The notes below the pieces were generated by a model, which was not told the origin of the DNA, ran no database searches, and saw only the letters and a program-made list of their open reading frames with translations. Position numbers and translations under genes: made by a program. Below, piece by piece: positions 31,367-39,342 of a stretch of 64,000 bases of DNA. The DNA is from Streptomyces typhae (GTDB taxonomy: Bacteria > Actinomycetota > Actinomycetes > Streptomycetales > Streptomycetaceae). The stretch covers positions 124,001 to 188,000 of the forward strand of contig NZ_WPNZ01000012.1 in assembly GCF_009755605.1 (NCBI RefSeq), written 5' to 3'. Position 1 is the first letter of the stretch. Each line of letters begins with the position of its first letter.

Positions 31367-32317
31367 TCAGGCCGAGATGGAGGCGAAGCCGCGGTGAGAC
31401 GTGCCCTTGACGGTCCCGGCGTCTCGACGCTGACGAATCGTGGCCATCAGGAAGGCCCCGGTATCGGGGGAGAAAGCTGTCGTGCCTGCCTCCTGGTCCT
31501 GGCATGAGCGGCAGACGCCCCCGCAGTGTCCGGCCGGGAACGGGGCCCGGCAGGTCTCACAAGTAGCCCTCACCGAGGCTCTTGGCGGAGTAGGCGGGGA
31601 AGTCCGTTCAGGGGTGAAATTCGTCAGCCGGTGAGAGACCAGGCCGGGCACTGAAACGATCTTCGCGGGGAGGTTCGCAGTGAGGCACTGAAGGATGTCC
31701 CGCTCGCTGTGATCATCCCGCAGCCACGGCACCAGCGCGGGCGCCAGGCGCTCGACATCAGAGGCTGCGAGCGGCAGAGAGGCGTGCAGACTCACCCGTC
31801 CGAGGATGCGGCGTGCCTCATGGGTCATCTCACGGGCGAGCTGGCGCAGGAAAGTGCTCTCCCCTTCCCCCATCGCTCCGACCTGTTGTGCTTCGTCAGG
31901 CGCGGGCTGGGTGGGGGTGGTGGTGTCTTTGCTGTCTGTCTTTTTCCCTTGGGGAGAGCCGCCGTCATCCAGGCCAGTCGGCAGACCGACCGTCGGCAAC
32001 CGGTCGGTCGGGGAGCCCGGAGACTCCGGGACGTCAGTGACGGTGGTGATGGTGACCCAACGCCCTGTCTCGGGGTCCTGGAGACGTGCCCGCTTCACGT
32101 AGCCAGCGGCTACCAGCTCGTTCATCGCATGGGAGATCCTGCGACGGCCGTTCGGGACACGTCCGGCCAGACTCTCGACTGTGACCCTGGTGTTGTCCGG
32201 GCACGAGAGCAGATAGACCAAGAGCCCGCGGGCCTCCAAAGAGAGGCCCGCGTGCCTGGCTATCGCGTTGGGGATCTGGACATAACTAGATCTGTGCTTG
32301 TTACGCTGGACACGCAC
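31367..32317 (-). CDS. Winged-helix protein with C-terminal zinc finger, replication-type
   Basis: This 316-aa protein probably starts at GTG 32317, since the in-frame sequence upstream is not coding-like. The first ~100 residues form a winged helix of the kind seen at the start of phage and plasmid replication proteins (YVQIPNAIARHAGLSLEARG, then NGRRRISHAMNELVAAGYV). A long Pro/Thr/Gly linker follows, then a helical domain. A C4 zinc finger (ATCETCRAPFPAGHCGGVC plus CRSC) lies near residue 275. It may load the replisome or regulate replication. It is preceded by the paired CTTGANNCTGCGAC motifs. Confidence 0.62.
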   Translation of the reverse strand: MRVQRNKHRSSYVQIPNAIARHAGLSLEARGLLVYLLSCPDNTRVTVESLAGRVPNGRRRISHAMNELVAAGYVKRARLQDPETGRWVTITTVTDVPESPGSPTDRLPTVGLPTGLDDGGSPQGKKTDSKDTTTPTQPAPDEAQQVGAMGEGESTFLRQLAREMTHEARRILGRVSLHASLPLAASDVERLAPALVPWLRDDHSERDILQCLTANLPAKIVSVPGLVSHRLTNFTPERTSPPTPPRASVRATCETCRAPFPAGHCGGVCRSCQDQEAGTTAFSPDTGAFLMATIRQRRDAGTVKGTSHRGFASISA

Positions 32318-32345
32318 TGAAGACCATCTCTCTTCGGTGTCACCA

Positions 32346-32378
32346 GCCCTCGGGAGGCTGCAACCTCCGCGGGGGCTT
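32346..32378 (-). promoter_or_regulatory. Leader hairpin downstream of the motif pair
   Basis: AGCCCCCGCGGAGG pairs imperfectly with CCTCCCGAGGGCT around a short loop, between the promoter at 32409-32439 and the start of the winged-helix gene. It may be an attenuator, a transcript stabiliser or a terminator for readthrough from the permease gene. Confidence 0.5.
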
Positions 32379-32392
32379 CTTCGTGTGCATTT

Positions 32393-32440
32393 CTTGAATC
32401 TGCGACGGACCGTACCACCATCGCCCGTCGCAGAGTCAAG
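32393..32440. promoter_or_regulatory. Inverted pair of CTTGANNCTGCGAC motifs (copies D and E) with promoter
   Basis: Copy D is on the minus strand at 32440-32427 (CTTGACTCTGCGAC). Its TTGACT is a good -35, with TACGGT (32414-32409) as a possible -10 at a long 19-nt spacing. Copy E is on the plus strand at 32393-32406 (CTTGAATCTGCGAC), over the expected transcription start. The facing pair is what a repressor operator around a promoter would look like. Confidence 0.7.
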
Positions 32441-32490
32441 TTTTTCGTAACAGGCCCCGGGATCGCCGACCCGTCGCAGCGCTCCGTGAC

Positions 32491-33864
32491 CTACTTGGCG
32501 TCGTCGTAGGTCGTGGTGCCTCCGTCGAGGAGGGGGGCTCCCCTGCGGCTTGCAGCGTTGGAGAGCCAACGAAGGGCGTGGTAGCCGGTAAGGACAACGA
32601 GCGTGCCCAGAGCGATGCCGCTCAGCTCGAAGTTGTCGCTGATCTTGAGACTGACGCCACCAATGCCAACGATGACCCCGGCCGCGATAGGCACCAGGTT
32701 GAGCGGCTGAGCGAAGTCCACCTTGTTCCGTACCCAGATCTGTGCGCCAAGCAGGCCGATCATGCCGTACAGGATGACGGTGATGCCGCCGAGCACGCCT
32801 CCGGGGATCGCGGCGACGACCGCGCCGAACTTGGGGCACAGGCCGAAGAGCAGGGCGAACGCGGAGGCCGCCCAGTACGCGGCGGTGGAGTAGACCCGGG
32901 TCGCCGCCATCACGCCGATGTTCTCGGCGTAGGTGGTGGTGGCCGGCCCCCCTACTGATGTTGAGAGGACGGTCGCCAGACCATCCGCCGAGATAGCAGA
33001 TCCCATCTTGTCGTCCAAGGAGTCACCGGTCATTTCTCCGACCGCCTTGACGTGGCCCGCGTTCTCTGCGATCAGGGCCACCAGGACGGGCAGGGCGACA
33101 AGGATCGCCGACCACTCGAAGCTCGGCCCGTGGAAGGACGGCAGGCCGATCCAGTCGGCTTGCTCAACGCCCGAGAAGTCGATACGCCAATGGTCAGTCA
33201 CCTTCCCCGAGCCGTCGACCGAATGAATCACCCCTGCGGTTCGGTCGAGCACCCACGACAGCACGTAACCGAAGAGCAAACCCAGGAAGATGGCGATACG
33301 CGACCAGAAGCCCCGCAGCACAACCAACGCCAGGCCGGTGAATAGCATCACCGCAAGAGCTGTCCACTGATCCTGTGGCCAGTAGGTCGAGGCGGTGACC
33401 GGCGCGAGGTTGAAGCCAATCAACATCACCACGGCCCCGGTGACCGGCGGAGGCAATACCGCATGGATCACTTGAGCCCCAAGGAGTTGCACGGCCACGC
33501 CACAGGCCGTCAGGGCTAGTCCGACGACGAGCAGTGCGCCTGTCAGGGTTCCTACGTCTCCACCCCGACTTCCGATGACTGCGGATACACCGACAAAGGA
33601 GAGTGAGGAGCCGAGATAGCTCGGGACTCTCCCCCGGGTCATCAGCAGGAACAGGACCGTCGCCACACCCGACGCCATAAGTGCGAGGTTGGGGTTCAAG
33701 CCCATAAGCACGGGGGCAACGAAACATGCGCCGATCATTGAGACGACATGCTGTGCTCCGAGTCCGATCGTCCTCGTCCAGGACAGCCGTTCGTCAGGCT
33801 TGACGATCTCCCCCGGCATCAGGGTCTTGCCGTCTCCATGCAGCTTCCACCCGAAGCCCGCCAT
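32491..33864 (-). CDS. Phage-carried NCS2 uracil permease
   Basis: This 457-aa protein is a complete NCS2 (UraA-type) nucleobase:proton symporter. ATG 33864 has GGAGAG 6 nt upstream. The N-terminus contains GLGAQHVVSMIGACFVAP, and residues ~258-320 contain the substrate-site Glu positions: Glu267 in LIAENAGHV and Glu314 in TTYAENIGVMAATRVYS, as in UraA. It lies ~480 nt from the prophage end and faces away from the host chromosome. The interrupted host gene at 34350-35597 encodes a near match with long identical runs (SFHGPSFEWSAILVALPV). The phage copy could restore uracil uptake lost by integration. Moron acquisition unrelated to the site is the alternative. Confidence 0.92.
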   Translation of the reverse strand: MAGFGWKLHGDGKTLMPGEIVKPDERLSWTRTIGLGAQHVVSMIGACFVAPVLMGLNPNLALMASGVATVLFLLMTRGRVPSYLGSSLSFVGVSAVIGSRGGDVGTLTGALLVVGLALTACGVAVQLLGAQVIHAVLPPPVTGAVVMLIGFNLAPVTASTYWPQDQWTALAVMLFTGLALVVLRGFWSRIAIFLGLLFGYVLSWVLDRTAGVIHSVDGSGKVTDHWRIDFSGVEQADWIGLPSFHGPSFEWSAILVALPVLVALIAENAGHVKAVGEMTGDSLDDKMGSAISADGLATVLSTSVGGPATTTYAENIGVMAATRVYSTAAYWAASAFALLFGLCPKFGAVVAAIPGGVLGGITVILYGMIGLLGAQIWVRNKVDFAQPLNLVPIAAGVIVGIGGVSLKISDNFELSGIALGTLVVLTGYHALRWLSNAASRRGAPLLDGGTTTYDDAK

Positions 33865-33999
33865 GATCACTCTCCAGTCTTGCTCGCCCCGCGCGGCGCG
33901 AGGACGAGCCGATTTGAACATCTCGGCAGTTGACCGACCGAATCAGGAGAGGTATCGGAGTGCCTTCCGCCTGTTGATCATGGTCGCTAACCTGTCGAC

Positions 34000-34374
34000 A
34001 TGGAGCTTGGGGAGCACCGCACCGTTGGTCAGTCTCGTCGTAACGCCCGCCCGATCCCGGAAGCCGATGCGGCGACGAAATTCCTTGCCAACACGCTTGC
34101 GAACATAGCCGCTTGGCGTGCCGCTGAAGCTGCCGTGGAGCAGACCGCGGAGGCCGCAGCAGAGGTTGCAGCACGCTTCACGCCAAGGGAGTTCGAGCAC
34201 GTGGTCCGGTTACTGGCGGAGGATGGCAGCACCTCTTCGATGGCTCTGCTTCACTCCCTAAGCAACGCCGAAGAAGAGCGGATCGGGGACGTTTCCGCAG
34301 GTGAGTGGGTACCTGCGCCCCCCACTGCGGCTAGTGATGTACTCTCTGAGCCACATTCGTCGCGCCCGTTCTGA
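34000..34374 (+). CDS. Phage protein adjacent to attR, unknown function
   Basis: This 124-aa protein starts at ATG 34000. No ribosome site is visible, but TAACCT lies 6 nt upstream, so a leaderless transcript is possible. It is Ala/Glu-rich and helical (AATKFLANTLANIAAWRAAE, TPREFEHVVRLLAEDG). Its TGA (34372-34374) falls inside the permease coding sequence at the junction, so the last residues are set by the attachment-site sequence. Position next to attR allows a role in integration or excision, but no resolvase or excisionase motif is seen. Confidence 0.55.
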   Translation: MELGEHRTVGQSRRNARPIPEADAATKFLANTLANIAAWRAAEAAVEQTAEAAAEVAARFTPREFEHVVRLLAEDGSTSSMALLHSLSNAEEERIGDVSAGEWVPAPPTAASDVLSEPHSSRPF

Positions 34375-34377
34375 TGG
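34350..34377. other. Probable prophage attachment junction (attR)
   Basis: The frame of the chromosomal permease is open rightward only from 34350, after an in-frame TGA at 34347-34349. It encodes ATFVAPVLMG, which aligns with residues 46-55 of the phage permease. Left of it are phage genes with moderate GC; right of it GC rises sharply and gene order is chromosomal. The exact core cannot be defined without attL, which is outside the window. Confidence 0.7.
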
Positions 34378-35597
34378 GTCTTGACCCGAATCTCGCGATC
34401 ATGATGTCGGGCGTCGCGACCGTCATCTTCCTGCTCGCCACGCGCGGCCGGGTGCCCAGCTACCTCGGCTGTTCGCTGTCCTTCGTGGGCGTGGCCGCCG
34501 TGATCCGCGCGCAGGGCGGCTCCAGCGCGACGGTGACGGGCGCGGTGCTCGTGGTCGGCGCGGCGCTGTTCCTGGTGGGGCTCGCGGTGCAGCGGTTCGG
34601 GGCGCGCATCATCCACGCGGCGATGCCCCCGATCGTCACGGGCGCGGTGGTGATGCTGATCGGCTTCAACCTGGCGCCGGTCACGGCGTCCACCTACTGG
34701 CCGCAGGACCAGTGGACGGCGCTGTGCGTCATGCTGTTCACCGGATTGGCCGTGGTGTGCCTGCGCGGCTTCTGGTCCCGGGTGGCGATCTTCCTCGGCC
34801 TGATCTTCGGGTACGCGTTCTCCTGGCTGCTCGACACGGTCTTCGGCAGGATCCACTCGGCGGACGGCTCCGGCCAGGTCACCGACCACTGGCGCCTCGA
34901 CCTGTCCGGGGTGGGGCACGCGGACTGGATCGGGCTGCCGTCCTTCCACGGGCCGAGCTTCGAGTGGTCGGCGATCCTCGTGGCGCTGCCGGTCGTGATC
35001 GCGCTGGTCGCGGAGAACGCGGGCCACGTCAAGGCGGTCGGCGAGATGACCGGCGACAACCTCGACGACAGGCTCGGCACGGCGATCTCCGCCGACGGCG
35101 CCGCCTCCGTGCTCTCGACCGCGGTCGGCGGCCCGCCCAACACCACGTACTCCGAGAACATCGGCGTGATGGCGGCGACCCGGGTCTACTCCACCGCCGC
35201 GTACTGGGCGGCCGCCGCGTTCGCCCTGCTCTTCGGCCTGTGCCCCAAGTTCGGCGCGGTCGTCGCCGCGATCCCCGGAGGCGTGCTCGGCGGCATCACC
35301 GTCATCCTGTACGGCATGATCGGCCTGCTCGGCGCGCAGATCTGGATCAACGCGAAGGTGGATCTGCGCAATCCGCTGAACCTGGTCCCGGCCGCCGCGG
35401 GCATCATCATCGGCGTCGGCAACGTCTCGCTGAAGTTCACCGACAACTTCTCGCTCAGCGGCATCGCGCTCGGCACGATCGTCGTGATCACCGGCTACCA
35501 CGTGCTGCGGGCGTTCGCCCCCGCCCACCTCAAGAGCCAGGAACCGCTCCTCGACTCAGGCACGTCCTCGTACGACGAGCAGGAAGCCACGAAATAG
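34350..35597 (+). pseudogene. 3' part of host NCS2 uracil permease, interrupted by prophage
   Basis: The remaining ~415 codons encode an NCS2 permease starting within ATFVAPVLMGLDPN; about 45 N-terminal residues are missing compared with the phage copy. An internal ATG at 34374 could start a truncated product lacking the first membrane helix, which should not be functional. The Glu motifs (LVAENAGHV, TTYSENIGVMAATRVYS) are intact, so disruption is recent or the integration is reversible. The 5' part should lie beyond attL, left of the window. Confidence 0.85.
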
Positions 35598-35689
35598 CCG
35601 CATTGAGCGGGACGGCCCGACCGCACGGAGCGGGACGCCCCGACCGCACGGAGCGGGACGCCCCGTCCGCACGGAGCGGGACGGCCCGT
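35598..35689. repeat. 23-bp tandem repeat, four units
   Basis: Four units of CCGCACGGAGCGGGACGCCC plus CGA or CGT follow directly after the permease stop, with a few substitutions in the first unit. They are non-coding and lie between the permease fragment and the DUF5995 gene. Confidence 0.9.
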
Positions 35690-35757
35690 TCCCTCGTTCC
35701 GGTTAAGCCCGCGCCCGGCGCGCGCACGCGCCCCGCGATGACTGCCACCCTGCCCCC

Positions 35758-36492
35758 ATGCTCCAGTCGCAGCGCATGGCCGAGCACACCCGTCCGGCGC
35801 CCGGGGACGGCGGCACCGGCCGCCCGCCGGACGGCGTCCAGGGCGTCGTCGCACGGATGCTCGCTCTCGACGCCGCCTGGCCCCGCCCGGACGGCGTCGC
35901 CGTGTTCAACCGCGTGTATCTGGCAGTCACCGAGGAGGTCGGCCGGAACGTCACCGAGGGCCGGTTCCCGGACGTGCGCGCCGCCGTCACCCTCGACGTC
36001 CGCTTCGCGGAGCGCTATCTGGCGGCCGTGGACGCCGCGGCGGACGACCGGCCGCCGCCCGCGTGCTGGCGGCCCCTGTTCCAGCTCCGCCGCCACCCGG
36101 GCGTGCGCCCACTGCAGTTCGCGCTCGCCGGCATCAACGCGCACATCGGTCACGATCTGGCGCTCGCCGTCGTGGACACCAGCCACGAACTCGGCTGCGA
36201 ACCGGGCGACCTGGAGGACGAGTTCGACCGCGTCGGCGACATCCTGGTCTCCCTGGAGGAACGCATCCGCGAGGAGCTGATGCCGGGCCCCGACCTCTTC
36301 CAGATCGCCGACCCCCTCACTCATCTGCTCGGCTCCTGGAGCCTCGACCGCGCCCGCGACGGCGCCTGGTCGGCGGCGCGCGCCCTGTGGGCCCTGCGGA
36401 ACCACCCCTGTGTGGCGGAGGGCCTGCGGGAGCGCCTGGACGACGCGGTGGGCCTCGCGGGACGGATGCTGCTCACCCCGCTGCGTGACTGA
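35758..36492 (+). CDS. DUF5995 family protein
   Basis: This 244-aa cytoplasmic protein matches the DUF5995 pattern: VQGVVARMLALDAAWPRPDG, VAVFNRVYLAVTEEVGRNV, then FQLRRHPGVRPLQFALAGIN with AHIGHDLALAVV, and a C-terminal helical part. The conserved His residues (AHIGHD) suggest a metal or catalytic site, but the family has no assigned reaction that I know. ATG 35758 or 35776 may be the start. Confidence 0.8.
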   Translation: MLQSQRMAEHTRPAPGDGGTGRPPDGVQGVVARMLALDAAWPRPDGVAVFNRVYLAVTEEVGRNVTEGRFPDVRAAVTLDVRFAERYLAAVDAAADDRPPPACWRPLFQLRRHPGVRPLQFALAGINAHIGHDLALAVVDTSHELGCEPGDLEDEFDRVGDILVSLEERIREELMPGPDLFQIADPLTHLLGSWSLDRARDGAWSAARALWALRNHPCVAEGLRERLDDAVGLAGRMLLTPLRD

Positions 36493-36626
36493 ATCCCGCG
36501 GCACGGGAGCACCGCCCGGAACTCCCTCACCAGTGCGGCGCGTTGGCGCAGGGGGCCCGGCGCTCGGCCGGGGCCCGGGAACGCAGCTGGAGACCCAGGA
36601 CGCACCGGACACGAAGGAGCACCGCC

Positions 36627-37556
36627 ATGGCGACCCGACTCGGCCTGTGCCTGCCGCAGCTGAAGTGGACCGACGTGGGACGTGACGTCCCCGATGTGGC
36701 CCGCTTCGCCGAGCGCACCGGCTTCGACAGCCTGTGGGTGTTCGAGCGCACCCTGTTCCCCGAACCGGCGACGCACGGCCTGTTCGGCATCCCGGGCCGC
36801 CCCTGGCCCGACCACTACCGCTCGGTCGCGGACCCGCTGGTCACGCTGACGCTGGCCGCGGCGGCCACCGAGCGGGCCCGGCTCGGCACCAGCGTGCTGG
36901 TGGCCCCGCTGCACCTGCCGTTCCAGCTCGCGCGGTCACTGGCCACCCTGGACGCGGCGAGCGGCGGCCGCGTCGTCGCCGGACTCGGCACGGGCTGGTC
37001 CCGCGACGAGTACGCGGCGTCGTCCGTCGCGCCCTTCGAGCAGCGCGGCAAGGTGCTCGACGAGATCCTGGACGTCCTCGCGGCCGTGTGGGACCCGGAC
37101 CCGGTCGCGTACGAGGGCGAGTGGACGACCATCGTCCCGTCCGAGGTCGGGCCGAAGCCCGCCCGGCGGATCCCGGTCCTGCTGCCCGCCAACAGCCCGC
37201 GCGCCGCCCGCCGCCTCGTGGACCGCGCCGACGGCTGGATGCCCGGCGCGACGGGCGCGCGGAAGCTGGCCGAGCAGTGGGCGGACCTGCGCGGACTGGC
37301 CGCCGAGCGCGGCCGGACCGCCCCCTTGCGGAGCGTGCTGAGGGCGAACGCCCGCTATACGGCCAAGGCCTACGAGGGCCAGGACCGCGCCCCGCTCCAG
37401 GGCAGCGTCGAGCAGATCGTCGAGGACCTGGTGGCGCACGCCGAGGTCGGCCTGGAGGAGATCCTGGTCGACCTCCAGATGAGCGTGCGCGACGCCGAGG
37501 AGCTGAAGGACGTCGCCGCCGAGGTGTACACGGCGGCGCGCGCGGCCGGGGTCTGA
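36627..37556 (+). CDS. F420-dependent LLM-class oxidoreductase
   Basis: This 309-aa protein has the luciferase-like TIM-barrel pattern of F420-dependent enzymes: ARFAERTGFDSLWVFERTLF at the front, a central VLVAPLHLPFQLARSLATLD then GRVVAGLGTGWSRDEY, and IPVLLPANSPRAARRLVDRA. It should move hydride between F420 and an organic substrate; the substrate is unknown. ATG 36627 is preceded by AAGGAG. It converges on the FAD oxidase gene with 11 nt between stops. Confidence 0.9.
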   Translation: MATRLGLCLPQLKWTDVGRDVPDVARFAERTGFDSLWVFERTLFPEPATHGLFGIPGRPWPDHYRSVADPLVTLTLAAAATERARLGTSVLVAPLHLPFQLARSLATLDAASGGRVVAGLGTGWSRDEYAASSVAPFEQRGKVLDEILDVLAAVWDPDPVAYEGEWTTIVPSEVGPKPARRIPVLLPANSPRAARRLVDRADGWMPGATGARKLAEQWADLRGLAAERGRTAPLRSVLRANARYTAKAYEGQDRAPLQGSVEQIVEDLVAHAEVGLEEILVDLQMSVRDAEELKDVAAEVYTAARAAGV

Positions 37557-37567
37557 GGGTCTGGGAC

Positions 37568-39262
37568 TCAGTCCTCCGGCAGCTCCACCGGCTCGATCTC
37601 GTCGTACAGGTCGCCGGGGCCGGGGTTCGTCGCGTCCGTGCTGCCGCCGAGGTGGTGCATGACGCCCCACACGGCGTTCAGCGCGGTCGTCACGGCGCCC
37701 TCGGCCCAGCCGGCCGTCCAGGAGATGTCGTCGCCCGCGAGGAAGATGCCGCGCTTGTCCTCGGGCAGGCGGTCCTGCATGAAGTGGGTGAACAGGCGCC
37801 GCTGGTAGCGGTAGTGGCCCGGCAGGTTCGCCTTGAAGGCGCCCATGAACCAGGGCTCGTTCTCCCAGGACACGGTCACCGGGTTGCCGATGATGTGCTT
37901 CCTGATGTCGACGTTCGGGTAGATCTCACCGAGCGACTTGAGCATGACCTCCATGCGCTCGTTCGCCGACAGCGGCAGCCACTTCAGGCTGTCGTCGCAC
38001 CAGGTGTAGGAGAGGCAGATGACGGCGGGCTTGTCGGGGCCGTCGTCGAGCAGGTAGGTGCCGCGCGTCATGCGGTCGGTGAGCGTCATCGACATCACGT
38101 CACGGCCGGTCCGCTCGTCCTTGTCCAGCCAGAACGGCCGGTCCACCGGCACGAAGAGCTTCGAGCTCTCCATGTAGTGGGTGCGCTCCATCGCCGTCCA
38201 GTGGTCGATGGGGAACAGCGAGTCGTCGCACTCGATCTTGGAGAGCAGCAGCCAGGACTGCGCCGTGAAGATCGCGGCCCGGTAGGTGCGGATGTCGCCG
38301 GAGGCGTCGGTGACCGTGACGCGGTTGCCCGCGGTGCGGTGCAGCCGGGTCACGGCGGGCTTCGGCTCGCCGCCCTCGTGCAGCGTGCTCAGGGACGTGC
38401 CCTGCGGCCAGTGCACGATCTTCTGCGGCTCGCGGTCCCACAGGCGCAGCGGGAGCTGCTGGGAGCCGCCGACGATGCCGCGGTGGTGGTCGTCGGCCTC
38501 GGTGTAGACGACGCGCAGGATCTCCAGGATGGAGTTCGGGAAGTCGGTGTCCCAGCCGCCGGTGCCGAAGCCGACCTGGCCGAAGATCTCCCGGTGCCGG
38601 AAGGACTTGAAGGCCTCGGAGTCGCACAGGAAGCCGTAGAAGGTCTGGTTGTCGAGCTTCTCGACGAGCTTCGCCCAGATCTCGCGGATCCTGGGTACGT
38701 CCCGCTCGCGCAGCGCGCGGTTCATGTCGGAGAAGTCCGCGCCCTCCTCCAGGCAGTCGTTCCACGCCTTCGCCACGTCGCGGTAGACCTGCGGCAGGTC
38801 GGCGACGGTCTCCGCGTAGTGCGACTCGCCCTTGAGGTCGACGACCGTGGACGGCGTCGACTCGGCGAGGGGGTTGGGGAAGGGCTGGGTCTCCAGGCCC
38901 ACCAGGTCGATGTAGTGCTGGAGCGCCGTCGACGACGGCGGGAACCGCATCGCGCCCATCTCCGCCGTCAGCGACGGGTCGCAGCCGTCGAAGCCGACGG
39001 TGCGCAGCCGCCCGCCGATCCGGTCGGCCTCGTAGACAACGGGCTTGAGGCCCATCTTCATCAGCTCGTACGCGGCCACGATGCCGGACAGGCCGCCGCC
39101 GATGACGGCGACCTCGGTGCCGTGCTCGGTCGCCGGTATCTGGCCGAGGCCCGCCGGGTGCGCGAGGAAGTCGTCGTACGCGTAGGGGAAGTCCGGCCCG
39201 AACATGGTGATGGGCGGCTGGGCGTCGGTGTGCTGGACGGCGGTGGGCACCGTGGACGTCAT
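37568..39262 (-). CDS. FAD amino-acid monooxygenase / flavin monoamine oxidase
   Basis: This 564-aa flavoprotein has a dinucleotide fold at 50-80 (VAVIGGGLSGIVAAYELMKM, then YEADRIGGRLRT) and the C-terminal FAD motif LAGDDISWTAGWAEGAVTTA. Size and layout fit bacterial amino-acid 2-monooxygenases (lysine 2-monooxygenase DavB, tryptophan 2-monooxygenase), which convert an amino acid to the shortened amide with CO2. The upstream gene in the same operon (81 nt away) encodes a nitrilase-family amidase, as in davBA. A cationic amino-acid permease and an AsnC regulator are nearby. Substrate Lys (or Arg) is therefore inferred. Confidence 0.82.
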   Translation of the reverse strand: MTSTVPTAVQHTDAQPPITMFGPDFPYAYDDFLAHPAGLGQIPATEHGTEVAVIGGGLSGIVAAYELMKMGLKPVVYEADRIGGRLRTVGFDGCDPSLTAEMGAMRFPPSSTALQHYIDLVGLETQPFPNPLAESTPSTVVDLKGESHYAETVADLPQVYRDVAKAWNDCLEEGADFSDMNRALRERDVPRIREIWAKLVEKLDNQTFYGFLCDSEAFKSFRHREIFGQVGFGTGGWDTDFPNSILEILRVVYTEADDHHRGIVGGSQQLPLRLWDREPQKIVHWPQGTSLSTLHEGGEPKPAVTRLHRTAGNRVTVTDASGDIRTYRAAIFTAQSWLLLSKIECDDSLFPIDHWTAMERTHYMESSKLFVPVDRPFWLDKDERTGRDVMSMTLTDRMTRGTYLLDDGPDKPAVICLSYTWCDDSLKWLPLSANERMEVMLKSLGEIYPNVDIRKHIIGNPVTVSWENEPWFMGAFKANLPGHYRYQRRLFTHFMQDRLPEDKRGIFLAGDDISWTAGWAEGAVTTALNAVWGVMHHLGGSTDATNPGPGDLYDEIEPVELPED

Positions 39263-39342
39263 GGGGTACGGACTCCTTGCGCGGTACGGAGAAGGTGGTG
39301 CGGGGCGAGATCCCGGGCGGCGGAGCCGCGCCGGGGCGGGCG

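Noticed and set aside
33943..34200. 85-codon leftward frame upstream of the phage permease
   Set aside because: It overlaps the rightward 34000-34374 gene, has no ribosome site, and is Cys/Arg-rich in a way typical of antisense frames.
34350..34377. Integration into a tRNA gene
   Set aside because: The junction lies inside permease codons and no tRNA sequence is present, which fits a serine-type integrase more than a tRNA-targeting tyrosine integrase; no integrase is visible in the window.
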